Positions 24,665 through 32,952 of a stretch of DNA of 64,000 bases are shown here, one piece after another. This DNA comes from Variovorax paradoxus (GTDB lineage Bacteria > Pseudomonadota > Gammaproteobacteria > Burkholderiales > Burkholderiaceae_C). The notes beneath the pieces were generated by a model, which saw only the letters and a list, made by a program, of their open reading frames with translations, did no database searches and had not been told where the DNA came from. The stretch lies in contig NZ_JXQQ01000132.1 of the NCBI RefSeq assembly GCF_000834655.1, positions 1 to 64,000 on the forward strand, given 5' to 3'. Made by a program: the position numbers and the translations under genes. The first letter of the stretch is position 1; each line of letters starts with the position of its first letter.

Positions 24665-25588
24665 TCAGGCGACGCTGGGCGAGTGGTAGCGCAAGGGGTT
24701 GGCGATTTCCGCGTGCATCGCCGGCGGATAGACGATTTCGCGCAGGAAGTTCGCATCGGCCTGCAGCGCCTCGGCCGCATCGAGGTGGCCGAAGTAGCGC
24801 AGGTAGTGCGGCATCTGCTGGATCAGCATCTCGAAGCCGGCCTGTGCGTTGAGCCCGCGCGCCCGCGCCGCGCGCACCAGCGGCGTGGGCTGGTTGCGCA
24901 GGAGGATGTCGAAGAGCGCCGCATGGCCTTCCATGCGCGACACATCCAGCGGGAGCGCATCGCCCTCCACCAGGCCGAGCGGCGTGGCGTTGATCACGAG
25001 GTCGTAGCCCTCGGGGGCGTTGCTCTCGACGGCGACCACGGTCGCGTCGAAGAAGGCATCGAGCTTGGCCGCCACGCCCGCCGCCTTGCCCGCGGCCGTG
25101 TCGTGGAAGGCGATGTGCTCCGCCCCGTTCACCGTGCCGCCCTCGGCCAGCGCCACGCCGATGGCCGCGGCGCTCACGCCCGCGCCCAGGATCAGCACCC
25201 GCTTGCCGCGGAAAGGAATGTTGCAGTGGTCGAGCGCGCCGATGAGGCCTTCGCCGTCGAAGAGGTCGCCCTCGAGCTGGTCGCCCTCGGTGCGGCGCAC
25301 CACGTTGACCGAGCCCGCCACGCGGCCGAAGAGGCCGCAGCCGTCCAGCAGGTCGACCACCAGCGGTTTGTGCGGCGGCGCGATCACCATGCCGCGCACG
25401 TTGCGCGCGAGAAAGGCCGACTTGAAGAACACCGCGAAGTCGCGCACCGGCACCTGCATCGGCAGCAGCACCGCGTCGATGCCGAAACGCTCGAAGGTCG
25501 CGTTGAACATGCGGGGCAGCCGCACATTGCGCACCGGATCGCCCGGGATCAGGTAAGCCTGGGTGCTGCCGCTGATGGAATGGCTCAT
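24665..25588 (-). CDS. Shikimate dehydrogenase family protein (AroE-like, second copy)
   Basis: This 307-aa paralogue leads the operon. It keeps the catalytic lysine (APPHKPLVV) and aspartate (EGDLFDGEGLI), a dinucleotide-binding GAGVSAAAIG and NATPLGLV. It differs clearly from the neighbouring copy: NVT is replaced by VIAPPHK, and the glycine motif is GAGVSA instead of GTGGVG, which may mean different substrate or cofactor preference (for example quinate against shikimate). The start at 25588 (MSHSIS) is preferred over 25705. The control region to its right is shared with the divergent IclR gene. Confidence 0.85.
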   Translation of the reverse strand: MSHSISGSTQAYLIPGDPVRNVRLPRMFNATFERFGIDAVLLPMQVPVRDFAVFFKSAFLARNVRGMVIAPPHKPLVVDLLDGCGLFGRVAGSVNVVRRTEGDQLEGDLFDGEGLIGALDHCNIPFRGKRVLILGAGVSAAAIGVALAEGGTVNGAEHIAFHDTAAGKAAGVAAKLDAFFDATVVAVESNAPEGYDLVINATPLGLVEGDALPLDVSRMEGHAALFDILLRNQPTPLVRAARARGLNAQAGFEMLIQQMPHYLRYFGHLDAAEALQADANFLREIVYPPAMHAEIANPLRYHSPSVA

Positions 25589-25690
25589 GTGCTGGGTTCC
25601 GTTCGTCAATCGCTCTTCGGGAGGGCGGATGCCGAGCTTTATAGACCCATCAGTTGACCTTTGCAGCGCCGGAGTTAACAAAACGCGCGA

Positions 25691-25721
25691 TGATCGATCA
25701 TTCAAATTCGATAATCGATCA
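25691..25721. promoter_or_regulatory. Putative IclR-family operator in the divergent aroE-like/iclR region
   Basis: A dyad with outer arms TGATCGAT (25691-25698) and ATCGATCA (25714-25721) contains TTCGATAATCGATCA at 25707-25721, identical to the inverted site upstream of quiC. It lies 66 bp before the IclR start and 102 bp or more before the AroE-like start, the usual place for autoregulation and activation of a divergent catabolic operon. Confidence 0.72.
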
Positions 25722-25787
25722 AATTAAGGGTTTTCACCGGCCAAGAACGCAGCTAGCCTGCAGATGGCCGGAGGCACACTCCCGACC

Positions 25788-26582
25788 ATGAGCAAGGACA
25801 GCACGGACGATCACCCCCCACCCGCCGGCCTGGACAAGCGCGACTGGATCGCGGGCCTGGAGCGCGGCGTGAGCATCATCGAGGCCTTCGACGATGCCAA
25901 TCCGCGCCTCACAGCCAGCCATGCCGGCCAGCGCACGAACATGACGCGCACCGCCGCGCGCCGCTACCTGCTCACGCTGCAGCACATGGGCTACGTGGCG
26001 AGCGACGGCAAGCTCTTCTGGCTCACGCCGCGCGTGCTGCGCCTGGGCCGCTCGTACCTGGAATCGGCCCGCCTGCCGCGCGTGGTGCAGCCCTTTCTCC
26101 AGCGCGTGGCGGCCGGCACCAACGAGATCGCCTACCTGAGCGTGATGGACGGCGACGAAGTCGTCTACATCGCCCGCAACGGCCCCAACCGCAGCATGAG
26201 CACCGGCTACGTGCTGGGCGCGCGCGTGCCGGCGCAGGTCACGGCCTCGGGCATGCTGATGCTCGCGCTGCGCAGCGACGCCGAGCTGGACGCGTGGCTG
26301 GCCACACGCGAGCTGACCGTCTTCACCTCCCACACCATCGCGAGCATGGAGCGCATGAAGCTCGAGCTGGCACGCATCCGCGCGCAGGGCTGGGCGCTGT
26401 CGGAGCAGCAGCTGGACCTGAACTCGCGCGGCATCGCGGTGCCGCTGCGCGACCGGCATGGCACGCTGGTGGGCGCACTGAACATCACGATGCCGATGGG
26501 CCACGAGAGCTCCGAAGACGCGGTGGCGCGCGTGCTGCCGGTGCTGCGCGAGACCGCGCAGGCGATGCGCAACCTGATCTGA
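25788..26582 (+). CDS. IclR-family regulator of the shikimate/protocatechuate cluster (PcaR/PcaU-like)
   Basis: The 264-aa protein has an N-terminal winged helix (about residues 20-85: GLERGVSIIEAF, RTAARRYLLTL) and a C-terminal IclR ligand-binding domain (SVMDGDEVVYIARN, GARVPAQVTASGMLML, ALNITMP). Similar sequences include PcaR, PcaU and PobR, which bind aromatic acids or beta-ketoadipate. The ATG at 25788 has GGAGG 13 bases upstream; an earlier ATG at 25764 has no such site. It is divergent from the pca operon. The shared 15-bp site at 20006 and 25707 is the likely target. A hypothetical gene follows after one base. Confidence 0.88.
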   Translation: MSKDSTDDHPPPAGLDKRDWIAGLERGVSIIEAFDDANPRLTASHAGQRTNMTRTAARRYLLTLQHMGYVASDGKLFWLTPRVLRLGRSYLESARLPRVVQPFLQRVAAGTNEIAYLSVMDGDEVVYIARNGPNRSMSTGYVLGARVPAQVTASGMLMLALRSDAELDAWLATRELTVFTSHTIASMERMKLELARIRAQGWALSEQQLDLNSRGIAVPLRDRHGTLVGALNITMPMGHESSEDAVARVLPVLRETAQAMRNLI

Positions 26583-26583
26583 A

Positions 26584-27231
26584 ATGACCACACCCTTACC
26601 CGCACTCCCCGACTGGGCCCTGCAATCCGAGCCGGTGGCCGGCGTGCAGGTCGACATCGGCTTCGCGATCTCGCCGAACTTCTACTACGGCCCCGAGAAC
26701 GACTTCTCGCCGGCGCAATGGGAAGCCATGCGTGAACCGCTGGTGCAGCCCGCCATTCCGCTCGTGGAGGGGCACTTCGTCCTGTCCGCCGACGCCGCAG
26801 GCAACGAAGACGAGCTGTGCAGGCACTACCGCGACGTGCTCGACAAAGCGGCCCGCCACGGCAGGGACCCGCGGCGCGGCGCCTATTTCTGGAACCGGCC
26901 GGTCATCCATGCGCCGGAGGGCCTGGTGCTGAGCTTTCCCTGGCACGACCATTTCATCGAGGGCCGGCTCTTCATCGAGTCGCTCGACACCCGGCAAGCC
27001 AGCGAAGTGTTCTCCTATTACGAGCAGGGCTGGGTGTTCGAGCTGCACCTGCACGAGGGCACGCTCTACATGCACGAAAGCGACCCGGACTCGGGGGAGA
27101 CACATCACAACCTGCGCTTTGCCCACGAACCCGTGAGGGCGCAGGCAGCGGGCGTGCTCGTGCGCACCGAGGCGCTCATCGCGCGGCTCGCCCGCGAATT
27201 CGGCCAGGATTTCTGGACCACGGGCGGCTGA
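26584..27231 (+). CDS. Hypothetical protein, cotranscribed with the IclR gene
   Basis: I do not recognise this 215-aa protein. It is acidic and rich in Trp, Phe, Tyr and His, with a HDHFIEGRLFIESL region and a late HESDPDSGETHHNLRF segment. No signal peptide, membrane segment or catalytic motif was identified. The ATG begins one base after the IclR stop, so the two are almost certainly cotranscribed. A role linked to aromatic-acid catabolism is possible only by position. Confidence 0.75.
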   Translation: MTTPLPALPDWALQSEPVAGVQVDIGFAISPNFYYGPENDFSPAQWEAMREPLVQPAIPLVEGHFVLSADAAGNEDELCRHYRDVLDKAARHGRDPRRGAYFWNRPVIHAPEGLVLSFPWHDHFIEGRLFIESLDTRQASEVFSYYEQGWVFELHLHEGTLYMHESDPDSGETHHNLRFAHEPVRAQAAGVLVRTEALIARLAREFGQDFWTTGG

Positions 27232-27298
27232 CAGCATTCCGACAGCATCGACCGGGCACGATGCGGGCTTTCCTACAAAAGCGACGGAGACAAGCACC

Positions 27299-28303
27299 AT
27301 GCCCGACCACTTCCTGAACGACCTGCCCACGCGCCGCCAATGGCTGCAAGGCGGCAGCGCCCTCGCTCTCGGCGGGCTGCTGCCCTCGCTGGCTTCGGCC
27401 GAAGCCGCATGGCCGAGCAAATCGGTGCGCTTGGTGGTGCCCTTCGCACCGGGCGGGAGCTCGGAAATCGTCGCGCGCTCCACCGCCGCCGAGCTCTCGC
27501 GCACGCTCGGCCAGAGCGTCTTCGTCGACAACAAGCCCGGCGCGGCCGGCAACATCGCGATGAGCGAAGTGGCGCGCAGCACCGACCAGCACACGCTGAT
27601 CCTCGGCCACATCGGCACGCTGGCGGTGAACCCGTACATCTTCGCCAAGCTGCCCTACGACCCGAACAAGGACTTCAAGCCCGTGAGCCTGCTGGCCAAG
27701 GTGCCCAGCCTCTACGTCGTGCACCCCGACGTGCCGGCCAGGAACCTGAAGGAATTCATCGCCTACGCCAAGTCGAAGCCCGGCAAGCTGAGCTACGGCT
27801 CCGCGGGCAACGGCAGCGCGGGCCACCTCGCGTTCGAATACCTGAAGATGACCGCCGACGTGTTCATGCTGCACGTGCCCTACCGCGGCACCGGCCCGAT
27901 GGTGACCGACCTGCTCTCGGGTCGGCTCGATGCCTCGGCCATCGGCGCGGCGGCGATCATTCCGTTCATCAAGGCCGGCAAGGTGCGCTGCATCGCCACC
28001 GGCTCGGCCAAGCGCCTGGCGCAATTGCCCGACGTGCCGACCGTCGCCGAGCAAGGCTTCCCGGGCTTCGAGATGACGCAGTGGTACGGCATGCTCGCGC
28101 CCGCCAACATCGAACCCGCGAACCTGGCCAAGCTCTCGGCCGAGACGATGAAGGCGGTGAAATCGCCCGATTCGATGCAGCGCCTCACGGCCGATGCCGC
28201 CGAGGCCGTCGGCGGCACGCCCGAGCAGTTCGCGCAGTTCATCGCGGCCGAGCAGGCCCGCTGGCAAAAGGTGATCGCCCGGGCAAACATCAAGCCGGAT
28301 TGA
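27299..28303 (+). CDS. Bug/TctC-family periplasmic binding protein with Tat-like signal
   Basis: This 334-aa protein belongs to the Bug (TctC-like) binding-protein family. Typical elements are WPSKSVRLVVPFAPGGSSEIVAR, given here as region 38-60, then VDNKPGAAGNIAMSEVAR, VPYRGTGPMVTDLLSGR and PDVPTVAEQG. The N-terminus has TRRQWLQGG followed by an Ala/Leu stretch, a twin-arginine-type signal. These proteins bind carboxylates and often work with a membrane pair encoded elsewhere. None is adjacent. GGAG precedes the ATG. Proximity to the shikimate genes makes an aromatic or cyclic carboxylate a reasonable but unproven ligand. Confidence 0.9.
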   Translation: MPDHFLNDLPTRRQWLQGGSALALGGLLPSLASAEAAWPSKSVRLVVPFAPGGSSEIVARSTAAELSRTLGQSVFVDNKPGAAGNIAMSEVARSTDQHTLILGHIGTLAVNPYIFAKLPYDPNKDFKPVSLLAKVPSLYVVHPDVPARNLKEFIAYAKSKPGKLSYGSAGNGSAGHLAFEYLKMTADVFMLHVPYRGTGPMVTDLLSGRLDASAIGAAAIIPFIKAGKVRCIATGSAKRLAQLPDVPTVAEQGFPGFEMTQWYGMLAPANIEPANLAKLSAETMKAVKSPDSMQRLTADAAEAVGGTPEQFAQFIAAEQARWQKVIARANIKPD

Positions 28304-28307
28304 TTGG

Positions 28308-28399
28308 CCCCCCCAGTCTTCGCGCACTTCGTGTCGCTTCGCCAATGTCCTTTCAGGGGGCACCACCAGCGGCCCGGCAACGCCGGTTCCGCGGTGTTT
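28308..28399. repeat. Dispersed intergenic repeat, copy 1
   Basis: About 90 bp between the binding-protein stop and the response-regulator start. It closely matches 29112-29201 in the same orientation: both contain CGCGCACTTCGTGTCGCTTC, GCCAA, CAGGGGGCA, CACC, GCGGCC and GCGGTGTT in the same order. The copies differ at scattered positions. Confidence 0.9.
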
Positions 28400-28432
28400 C
28401 GCGAAAAGACGGGGTCCCACTAGCATCGCGCC

Positions 28433-29098
28433 ATGCGCATCCTGCTGGCTGAAGACGAACACACCCTGGGCACCTGGCTCTGCAAGGCGCTGGAGCATGC
28501 GGGCATCCAGGTCGAATGGGTCGACGACGGCCGGCTCGCGGACCGCGCGCTGCAGCAGCGCGACCACGATGCGCTGGTGCTCGACCTGGGCCTGCCCGGC
28601 ATGGACGGCCACACGGTGCTGCAGCGGCTGCGCGAGCGCGACCAGCGGCTGCCGGCGCTGATCCTCACGGCGCGCGATTCGCTGAACGAGCGCGTGGCCT
28701 CGCTCAATGCGGGTGCCGACGACTTCCTTGCCAAGCCCTTTGCACTCGCTGAACTCGAAGCGCGGCTGCATGCGCTGGTGCGGCGTGCGCGAGGCGTGGA
28801 GCATCCGCGCCTGGCCTGCGGGCCGCTGGTGTACGACGGCGCGCGCCGGCAGTTCGTGCTCGACGGCGAGGCGCTGGCGTTGTCGCCGCGGGAGCACGCG
28901 GTGTTGCGCGTGCTGGTGCAACGCAGCGGCGAGCCGTTGTCCAAGCAGCAGATCCTGGAGCGGGTGTTCTCCGACGACGAAGAGGTGCATCCGGAGGCGG
29001 TCGAGGTGTTCGTCTATCGCCTGCGCAAGCGCCTCGACGGCACCGGCGTGCGCATCGTCACGCTGCGCGGCCTCGGCTATGTGCTGGAAGCAGACTGA
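28433..29098 (+). CDS. OmpR-family response regulator (TctD-like)
   Basis: The 221-aa regulator has a receiver domain (LLAEDEHTLG, phosphoacceptor aspartate in LVLDLGLPGMDG, AKPFALAEL) and an OmpR-type winged helix (LSPREHAVLRVLVQ, EVFVYRLRKRLDG, TLRGLGYVLEA). It is followed by a TctE-like sensor kinase and a TctC-type binding protein, so the trio matches tricarboxylate-responsive TctD/TctE systems. The kinase gene does not follow directly: a 162-bp gap containing a dispersed repeat intervenes. Confidence 0.9.
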   Translation: MRILLAEDEHTLGTWLCKALEHAGIQVEWVDDGRLADRALQQRDHDALVLDLGLPGMDGHTVLQRLRERDQRLPALILTARDSLNERVASLNAGADDFLAKPFALAELEARLHALVRRARGVEHPRLACGPLVYDGARRQFVLDGEALALSPREHAVLRVLVQRSGEPLSKQQILERVFSDDEEVHPEAVEVFVYRLRKRLDGTGVRIVTLRGLGYVLEAD

Positions 29099-29111
29099 AA
29101 AAATGAAGCTC

Positions 29112-29201
29112 ACCCCCAGTCCTCGCGCACTTCGTGTCGCTTCGCCAACCCCCTTGCAGGGGGCAACACCTGCGGCCGGGCCAAGCCCGTTCTGCGGTGT
29201 T
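29112..29201. repeat. Dispersed intergenic repeat, copy 2
   Basis: Second copy of the 90-bp element, same orientation as 28308-28399, lying between the response regulator and its sensor kinase. The two copies therefore flank the regulator gene as direct repeats about 800 bp apart. Confidence 0.9.
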
Positions 29202-29260
29202 CCTGGCCTTGGCCATGGCGGTTTCATGCGCCACGGTCGCGCAGCGCGATGGGAACCTGA

Positions 29261-30670
29261 GTGAGCAGCCTGAGCGGTCGCCTGCGCCGCGCGAGCCTCT
29301 GGCAGCGGCTCGCGCTGCTGCTGTTCCCCGCCCTCTTGGTGGTGACCGGCCTCGAACTGTGGATGACGCGGCACGACGCGCTCGCGGCCGCCAACGCGGC
29401 CTACGACCGGTCGCTGCTGGGCGCCCTGAAATCCATCGACGCCAACATCTCCACCGCTTCGGGCGGCCTTTCGGTCGAGTTGCCGTACACGATGTTCGAG
29501 TTCTTCGAGCTCACGGCGAGCGGCCAGGTGTTCTTTCGCGTGGCGACCTCCGACGGATTGGTGGAGCTCGGCAGCGCCGACCTGCCCGCGCCGCCCGCCG
29601 AAATGAAGATGGGCGTGCCGGGCTTCTACGACGCCACCTACTTCGGCGAGGCCGTGCGGCTCGCGGCCTACCGGCGCGACCTGGACCGGGCGCCCGCCGG
29701 CAGCACGGGGCGCAGCGTGCTGATCCAGGTCGGCGAGAGCACGCGCTCGCGGCAGGAGTTCAGCGCGCGCTTCGTGCGCAGCGCGGCGCTGCGCGACGGG
29801 CTGGTGCTGGCGCTGCTGCTGTGCGGCACCGCCATCGCGCTCGCCGCGGCGCTGCGCCCGCTGTCGCGGCTCGCGCGCGAGGTGGAGGCGCGCACGCCCG
29901 AGGACCTCACGCGCATCGCCGAGACCGACCTGCCCGCCGAGGTGCGCCCGCTGGTGAATGCGGTCAACCAGCAGATGTCGCGCACTCAGGACCTCGTGAC
30001 GCAGCAGCGCCAGTTTCTGGACGACGCCTCGCACCAGCTGCGCACGCACCTCACCACGCTGCAGATGCAGGCCGACTACGCCCGGCGCCAGGAAGACCCG
30101 GCGCAGGTGCGCGCCGCGCTCGATGCGCTGGGCACCGAAATCGGCCGCGCCACGCGCAGCGCACAGCAGTTGCTCGCGCTCGGCCGCAGCGACACGGTGG
30201 CGGTCGAGCCTGCCGAGTTCGACCTTGCGGCGCTGCTGCGCGAAGTGGCGGTGGACCTGCTCCCGCTGGCGCGCGCCAAGCGCATCGACCTGGGCATCCA
30301 CGCGCCCACGCCCGCGTTCTTCGCGGTCGCGGACCGGGGGCTGCTGCGCGAGGCCTTGAGCAACCTCGTGACGAACGCGATCACCTACACGCCGGCCGAA
30401 GGCACGATCACCCTCTTCGCCGCGGGCGATGCCGCGGGCTGGAGCCTCAACGTCGAGGACGACGGCCCGGGCCTGGGCGAAGACGAGCGCTTCGCGCTGG
30501 GCCAGCGCTTTCGCCGCGGCGCACGCGCGGGCAAGGACGGCTTCGGGCTCGGGCTGGCCATTGCGCGGTCGATCGCGCAGCGGCACCGGGGCGAACTGCG
30601 GCTCGAGGCGCGCGAGGCCGGCACGGGGCTGCATGCGATCATCTGGTGGCCCCGGCCGGCGGCCAGCTAG
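29261..30670 (+). CDS. Sensor histidine kinase (TctE-like)
   Basis: The 469-aa kinase has an N-terminal membrane helix (LALLLFPALLVVTGLELW), a periplasmic region of about 125 residues, a second helix (GLVLALLLCGTAIALAAAL), HAMP, the phosphoacceptor box DDASHQLRTHLTTL, N box NLVTNAITYT and G boxes DDGPGLG and GFGLGLAIARSIA. It has the two-component sensor N-terminal domain found in TctE/QseC kinases. The GTG start at 29261 gives the proper n-region. It should phosphorylate the upstream regulator; the downstream binding protein may deliver the signal. Confidence 0.88.
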   Translation: MSSLSGRLRRASLWQRLALLLFPALLVVTGLELWMTRHDALAAANAAYDRSLLGALKSIDANISTASGGLSVELPYTMFEFFELTASGQVFFRVATSDGLVELGSADLPAPPAEMKMGVPGFYDATYFGEAVRLAAYRRDLDRAPAGSTGRSVLIQVGESTRSRQEFSARFVRSAALRDGLVLALLLCGTAIALAAALRPLSRLAREVEARTPEDLTRIAETDLPAEVRPLVNAVNQQMSRTQDLVTQQRQFLDDASHQLRTHLTTLQMQADYARRQEDPAQVRAALDALGTEIGRATRSAQQLLALGRSDTVAVEPAEFDLAALLREVAVDLLPLARAKRIDLGIHAPTPAFFAVADRGLLREALSNLVTNAITYTPAEGTITLFAAGDAAGWSLNVEDDGPGLGEDERFALGQRFRRGARAGKDGFGLGLAIARSIAQRHRGELRLEAREAGTGLHAIIWWPRPAAS

Positions 30671-30683
30671 CGGCGCACACCCC

Positions 30684-31694
30684 ATGCAGATGCCCTCTTC
30701 CACCCGCCGCCATGCGCTCTGCACGCTTTCCGCGCTGCTCGTGCCCGGCATCGCCGCGGCGCAGTCCGTCGACCCTTCATTGGCCGCGGCCGATTGCGTG
30801 ATTCCCGCCAAGGCCGGCGGCGGCTTCGAGCTCACCTGCACCCTTGCGCGCGACGCGCTGCAGGCGGTGCGCCCTTCGCGCCCGCCGCTGGGCCAGCGCT
30901 ACCTGCCGGGCGGCATCGGCGCCGTCGCCTTTGACCGCATCGCCACCGGCCAGCTCGGCGGGCCCGGCACGCTGGTCGCGTTTTCCAGCGGCTCGCTGCT
31001 CAACCTGGCGCAGGGCCGCTTCGGGCCGCATCCCCCTTCCGCGGTGCGCTGGATCGCCACGCTCGGCACCGACTACGGCGTGATCGCCGTGCACCGCGAC
31101 TCGCCCTACAAGCGCCTGCAGGACCTGGTCGCGGCGCTCCGGCAAGACCCCTCGCGCCTGGCGTTCGGCGCAGGCGGCACGGTCGGCAGCCAGGACTGGG
31201 TGAAGGCCGCGCTGCTGGTGCGCGCCGCGGGCCGCGACCACAAGGCCATGCGCTTTGTCTCCTTCGAGGGCGGCGGCGATGCGCTGGGCGCGCTGCAGGG
31301 CAAGCACGTCGACGTGTTCCCCGGCGACGCGGCCGAGGCGCTGCAGGCCATGGCGGGCGGCGCGGCGGTGCGCCTCCTGGCGGTGCTGTCGGAGGCGCGC
31401 CTCGGCGGCGCGCTCACCGGCGTGCCGACCGCGCGCGAGCAAGGCGTGGACATCGCCTGGCCCACCGTCCGTGGCCTGTACCTGAGCGCCAACGTGCCCG
31501 ACGCAGCCGTGCGCACCTGGACCGCCGCCTTCGCCGAGGCCACTGCCGCGCCCGGCTATGCGGCGCTGCGCGCGCGCCACAGCCTTTATCCTTTCGCGCT
31601 CACCGGCGCCGCGCTCGACGACTACGTGCAGGCCCGCCTCAAGACTTACCAGGCGCTCGCCGACGAACTCGGCCTGCGCCGCTGGAAGCCCTGA
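30684..31694 (+). CDS. TctC/Bug-family binding protein linked to the two-component system
   Basis: The 336-aa exported protein starts with a signal peptide containing STRRHALCTLSALL and a likely cleavage after IAAA. The mature part follows the Bug fold but is more diverged than the copy at 27299: VIPAKAGGGFELTC, TLVAFSSGSLLNLAQG, LAFGAGGTVGSQDW, GVPTAREQGVDIAWP. It begins 14 bases after the kinase stop, so it is probably cotranscribed. In TctCBA systems the binding protein can feed both transport and signalling. No tctA or tctB gene is nearby, which makes a sensing role attractive. Confidence 0.85.
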   Translation: MQMPSSTRRHALCTLSALLVPGIAAAQSVDPSLAAADCVIPAKAGGGFELTCTLARDALQAVRPSRPPLGQRYLPGGIGAVAFDRIATGQLGGPGTLVAFSSGSLLNLAQGRFGPHPPSAVRWIATLGTDYGVIAVHRDSPYKRLQDLVAALRQDPSRLAFGAGGTVGSQDWVKAALLVRAAGRDHKAMRFVSFEGGGDALGALQGKHVDVFPGDAAEALQAMAGGAAVRLLAVLSEARLGGALTGVPTAREQGVDIAWPTVRGLYLSANVPDAAVRTWTAAFAEATAAPGYAALRARHSLYPFALTGAALDDYVQARLKTYQALADELGLRRWKP

Positions 31695-31713
31695 GCCCAC
31701 GAAGCCTCCTCTC

Positions 31714-32115
31714 ATGACCGAAGACGACATCACCCAGCACATCATCGACACGCTCGGCGGCGGACATTTCCAGGTCGCCGACGACAACACCTTCTTCTTT
31801 CACGGCGCGGACAACAGGTTCCCCTTCGCAACCGTTGTGACGAAGGACAACGCGTCCGACAGCGCCTCGAAGCTCGACCGCCCCGGCGTGTTCCGCCTCA
31901 ACGTGGGCGTGGGCAAGGAGACCTTCCGGGCGCTGTTCGGCGATGAGCCGGCGGGCGTCGACTTCGCCGCGCTCGACACGCTCATGCCGCATCCGGTGTA
32001 CGCGAAGATGTATTGGGTCAGCGTGATCAACCCGAGCGGCAAGACCTTCGAGACGGTGAAGCCGCTGATCGCCGAGGCCCGCAGCCTTGCGGCTGCGAGA
32101 GACAAGGGCAAGTAG
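31714..32115 (+). CDS. DUF6194-like small cytoplasmic protein
   Basis: The 133-aa protein resembles the DUF6194 family: TEDDITQHIIDTLGG at the N-terminus, FFFHGADNRFPFATVVTKD, and LDRPGVFRLNVGVGKETFRALFG. Function is unknown; the family is small and soluble. It begins 19 bases after the TctC-like gene with a weak ribosome-binding site, so it may or may not share that transcript. Confidence 0.75.
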   Translation: MTEDDITQHIIDTLGGGHFQVADDNTFFFHGADNRFPFATVVTKDNASDSASKLDRPGVFRLNVGVGKETFRALFGDEPAGVDFAALDTLMPHPVYAKMYWVSVINPSGKTFETVKPLIAEARSLAAARDKGK

Positions 32116-32141
32116 CCCGGCGGCGGCCTGCCGGGGCCCCG

Positions 32142-32783
32142 CTACCTGGACGGGCGCGACAGCGTCGCCAGCTTCTTCTTCGCGCTTTGCAGGAGCCCGA
32201 CCCTCTCGGCAGGCAACTGCGCCTTCGTATCCCCGAGCTTGATGATCTCCAGCGCCGAGACCTTCGGCTTGAGCGCATCGCGCGGCGTGAGGCCGTTGAA
32301 CCGCGCGTTCGAGATGACGTGCACCTTCAGGTGCCGGTGGATGTTCTTCGAGAGCTTCTGGCACGCGGCCGTCATGGCGGCTTCGTCGGGCATCGACTGG
32401 CCGTGCACGACGAGCAGCTCGAGGGTGCCGTCCTTGTCCTCGGCGAGGATGAAGGCGCGCACCACCGAATCCTTGAACTTGCCGCGCAGCATGGTGCGCA
32501 CCGGCTCGGCGGCGGCGAAGGACTTCAGCGCCACGCTGCGCAGTTCGTCGTGAAAGAGGAAGGTGCGGTCGATCGAGACGGTTTCGGCCTCGTCTCCCTT
32601 CGCCTTGTGCCGCTTCAGGATGCCGCTGCCGGCAAGGTGCTCCAGGGTGCGCGCGACGGTGTCGGCGTCGAGCTTCGAACGCTGGGCCAGATCGCTGGCA
32701 GAAAACTGCTGGTCGGGCGCCGCGTAGGCAACCATCAAGAGCTTTTGCACCTCGGGGGCGAACAGGAAATCGGCGGCACTCAT
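32142..32783 (-). CDS. Winged-helix domain protein of unknown role
   Basis: The 213-aa protein begins with a winged helix: VQKLLMVAYAAPDQQFSASDLA and LDADTVARTLEHLAGSGILKR over residues 10-60. The second half contains VVRAFILAEDKDGTLELLVVHG, which recalls the degenerate nucleotidyltransferase fold fused to ArsR-like helices in some proteins, but the usual GSxARG signature is missing. It could be a transcription regulator or an antitoxin-like protein. The start at 32783 precedes the helix directly; an upstream start would add 33 residues of poor composition. Confidence 0.65.
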   Translation of the reverse strand: MSAADFLFAPEVQKLLMVAYAAPDQQFSASDLAQRSKLDADTVARTLEHLAGSGILKRHKAKGDEAETVSIDRTFLFHDELRSVALKSFAAAEPVRTMLRGKFKDSVVRAFILAEDKDGTLELLVVHGQSMPDEAAMTAACQKLSKNIHRHLKVHVISNARFNGLTPRDALKPKVSALEIIKLGDTKAQLPAERVGLLQSAKKKLATLSRPSR

Positions 32784-32952
32784 TTTTTCGTGGTCTCGAA
32801 AGGGGGATCGCATTATCGGGATACCGCCCTCGGATGCGGTCTTATCCGCGGCGTTTTCGGCACGAATTCCGAGGCCGCGCATGGCGCAGGCCTACAGCGC
32901 TGTCCGGCACCGGCCGCCAAGAATGGCTGCACAGCAATCAGGAGCTTCAGCC

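Noticed and set aside
27176..30841. A leftward frame of about 1220 codons across four rightward genes
   Set aside because: It spans several well-supported genes and intergenic repeats and shows no family motif, so it reflects stop-codon scarcity at high GC.
32142..32783. The winged-helix protein as a MNT/HEPN-type antitoxin
   Set aside because: No nucleotidyltransferase GSxARG motif and no partner toxin gene adjacent on the same strand.
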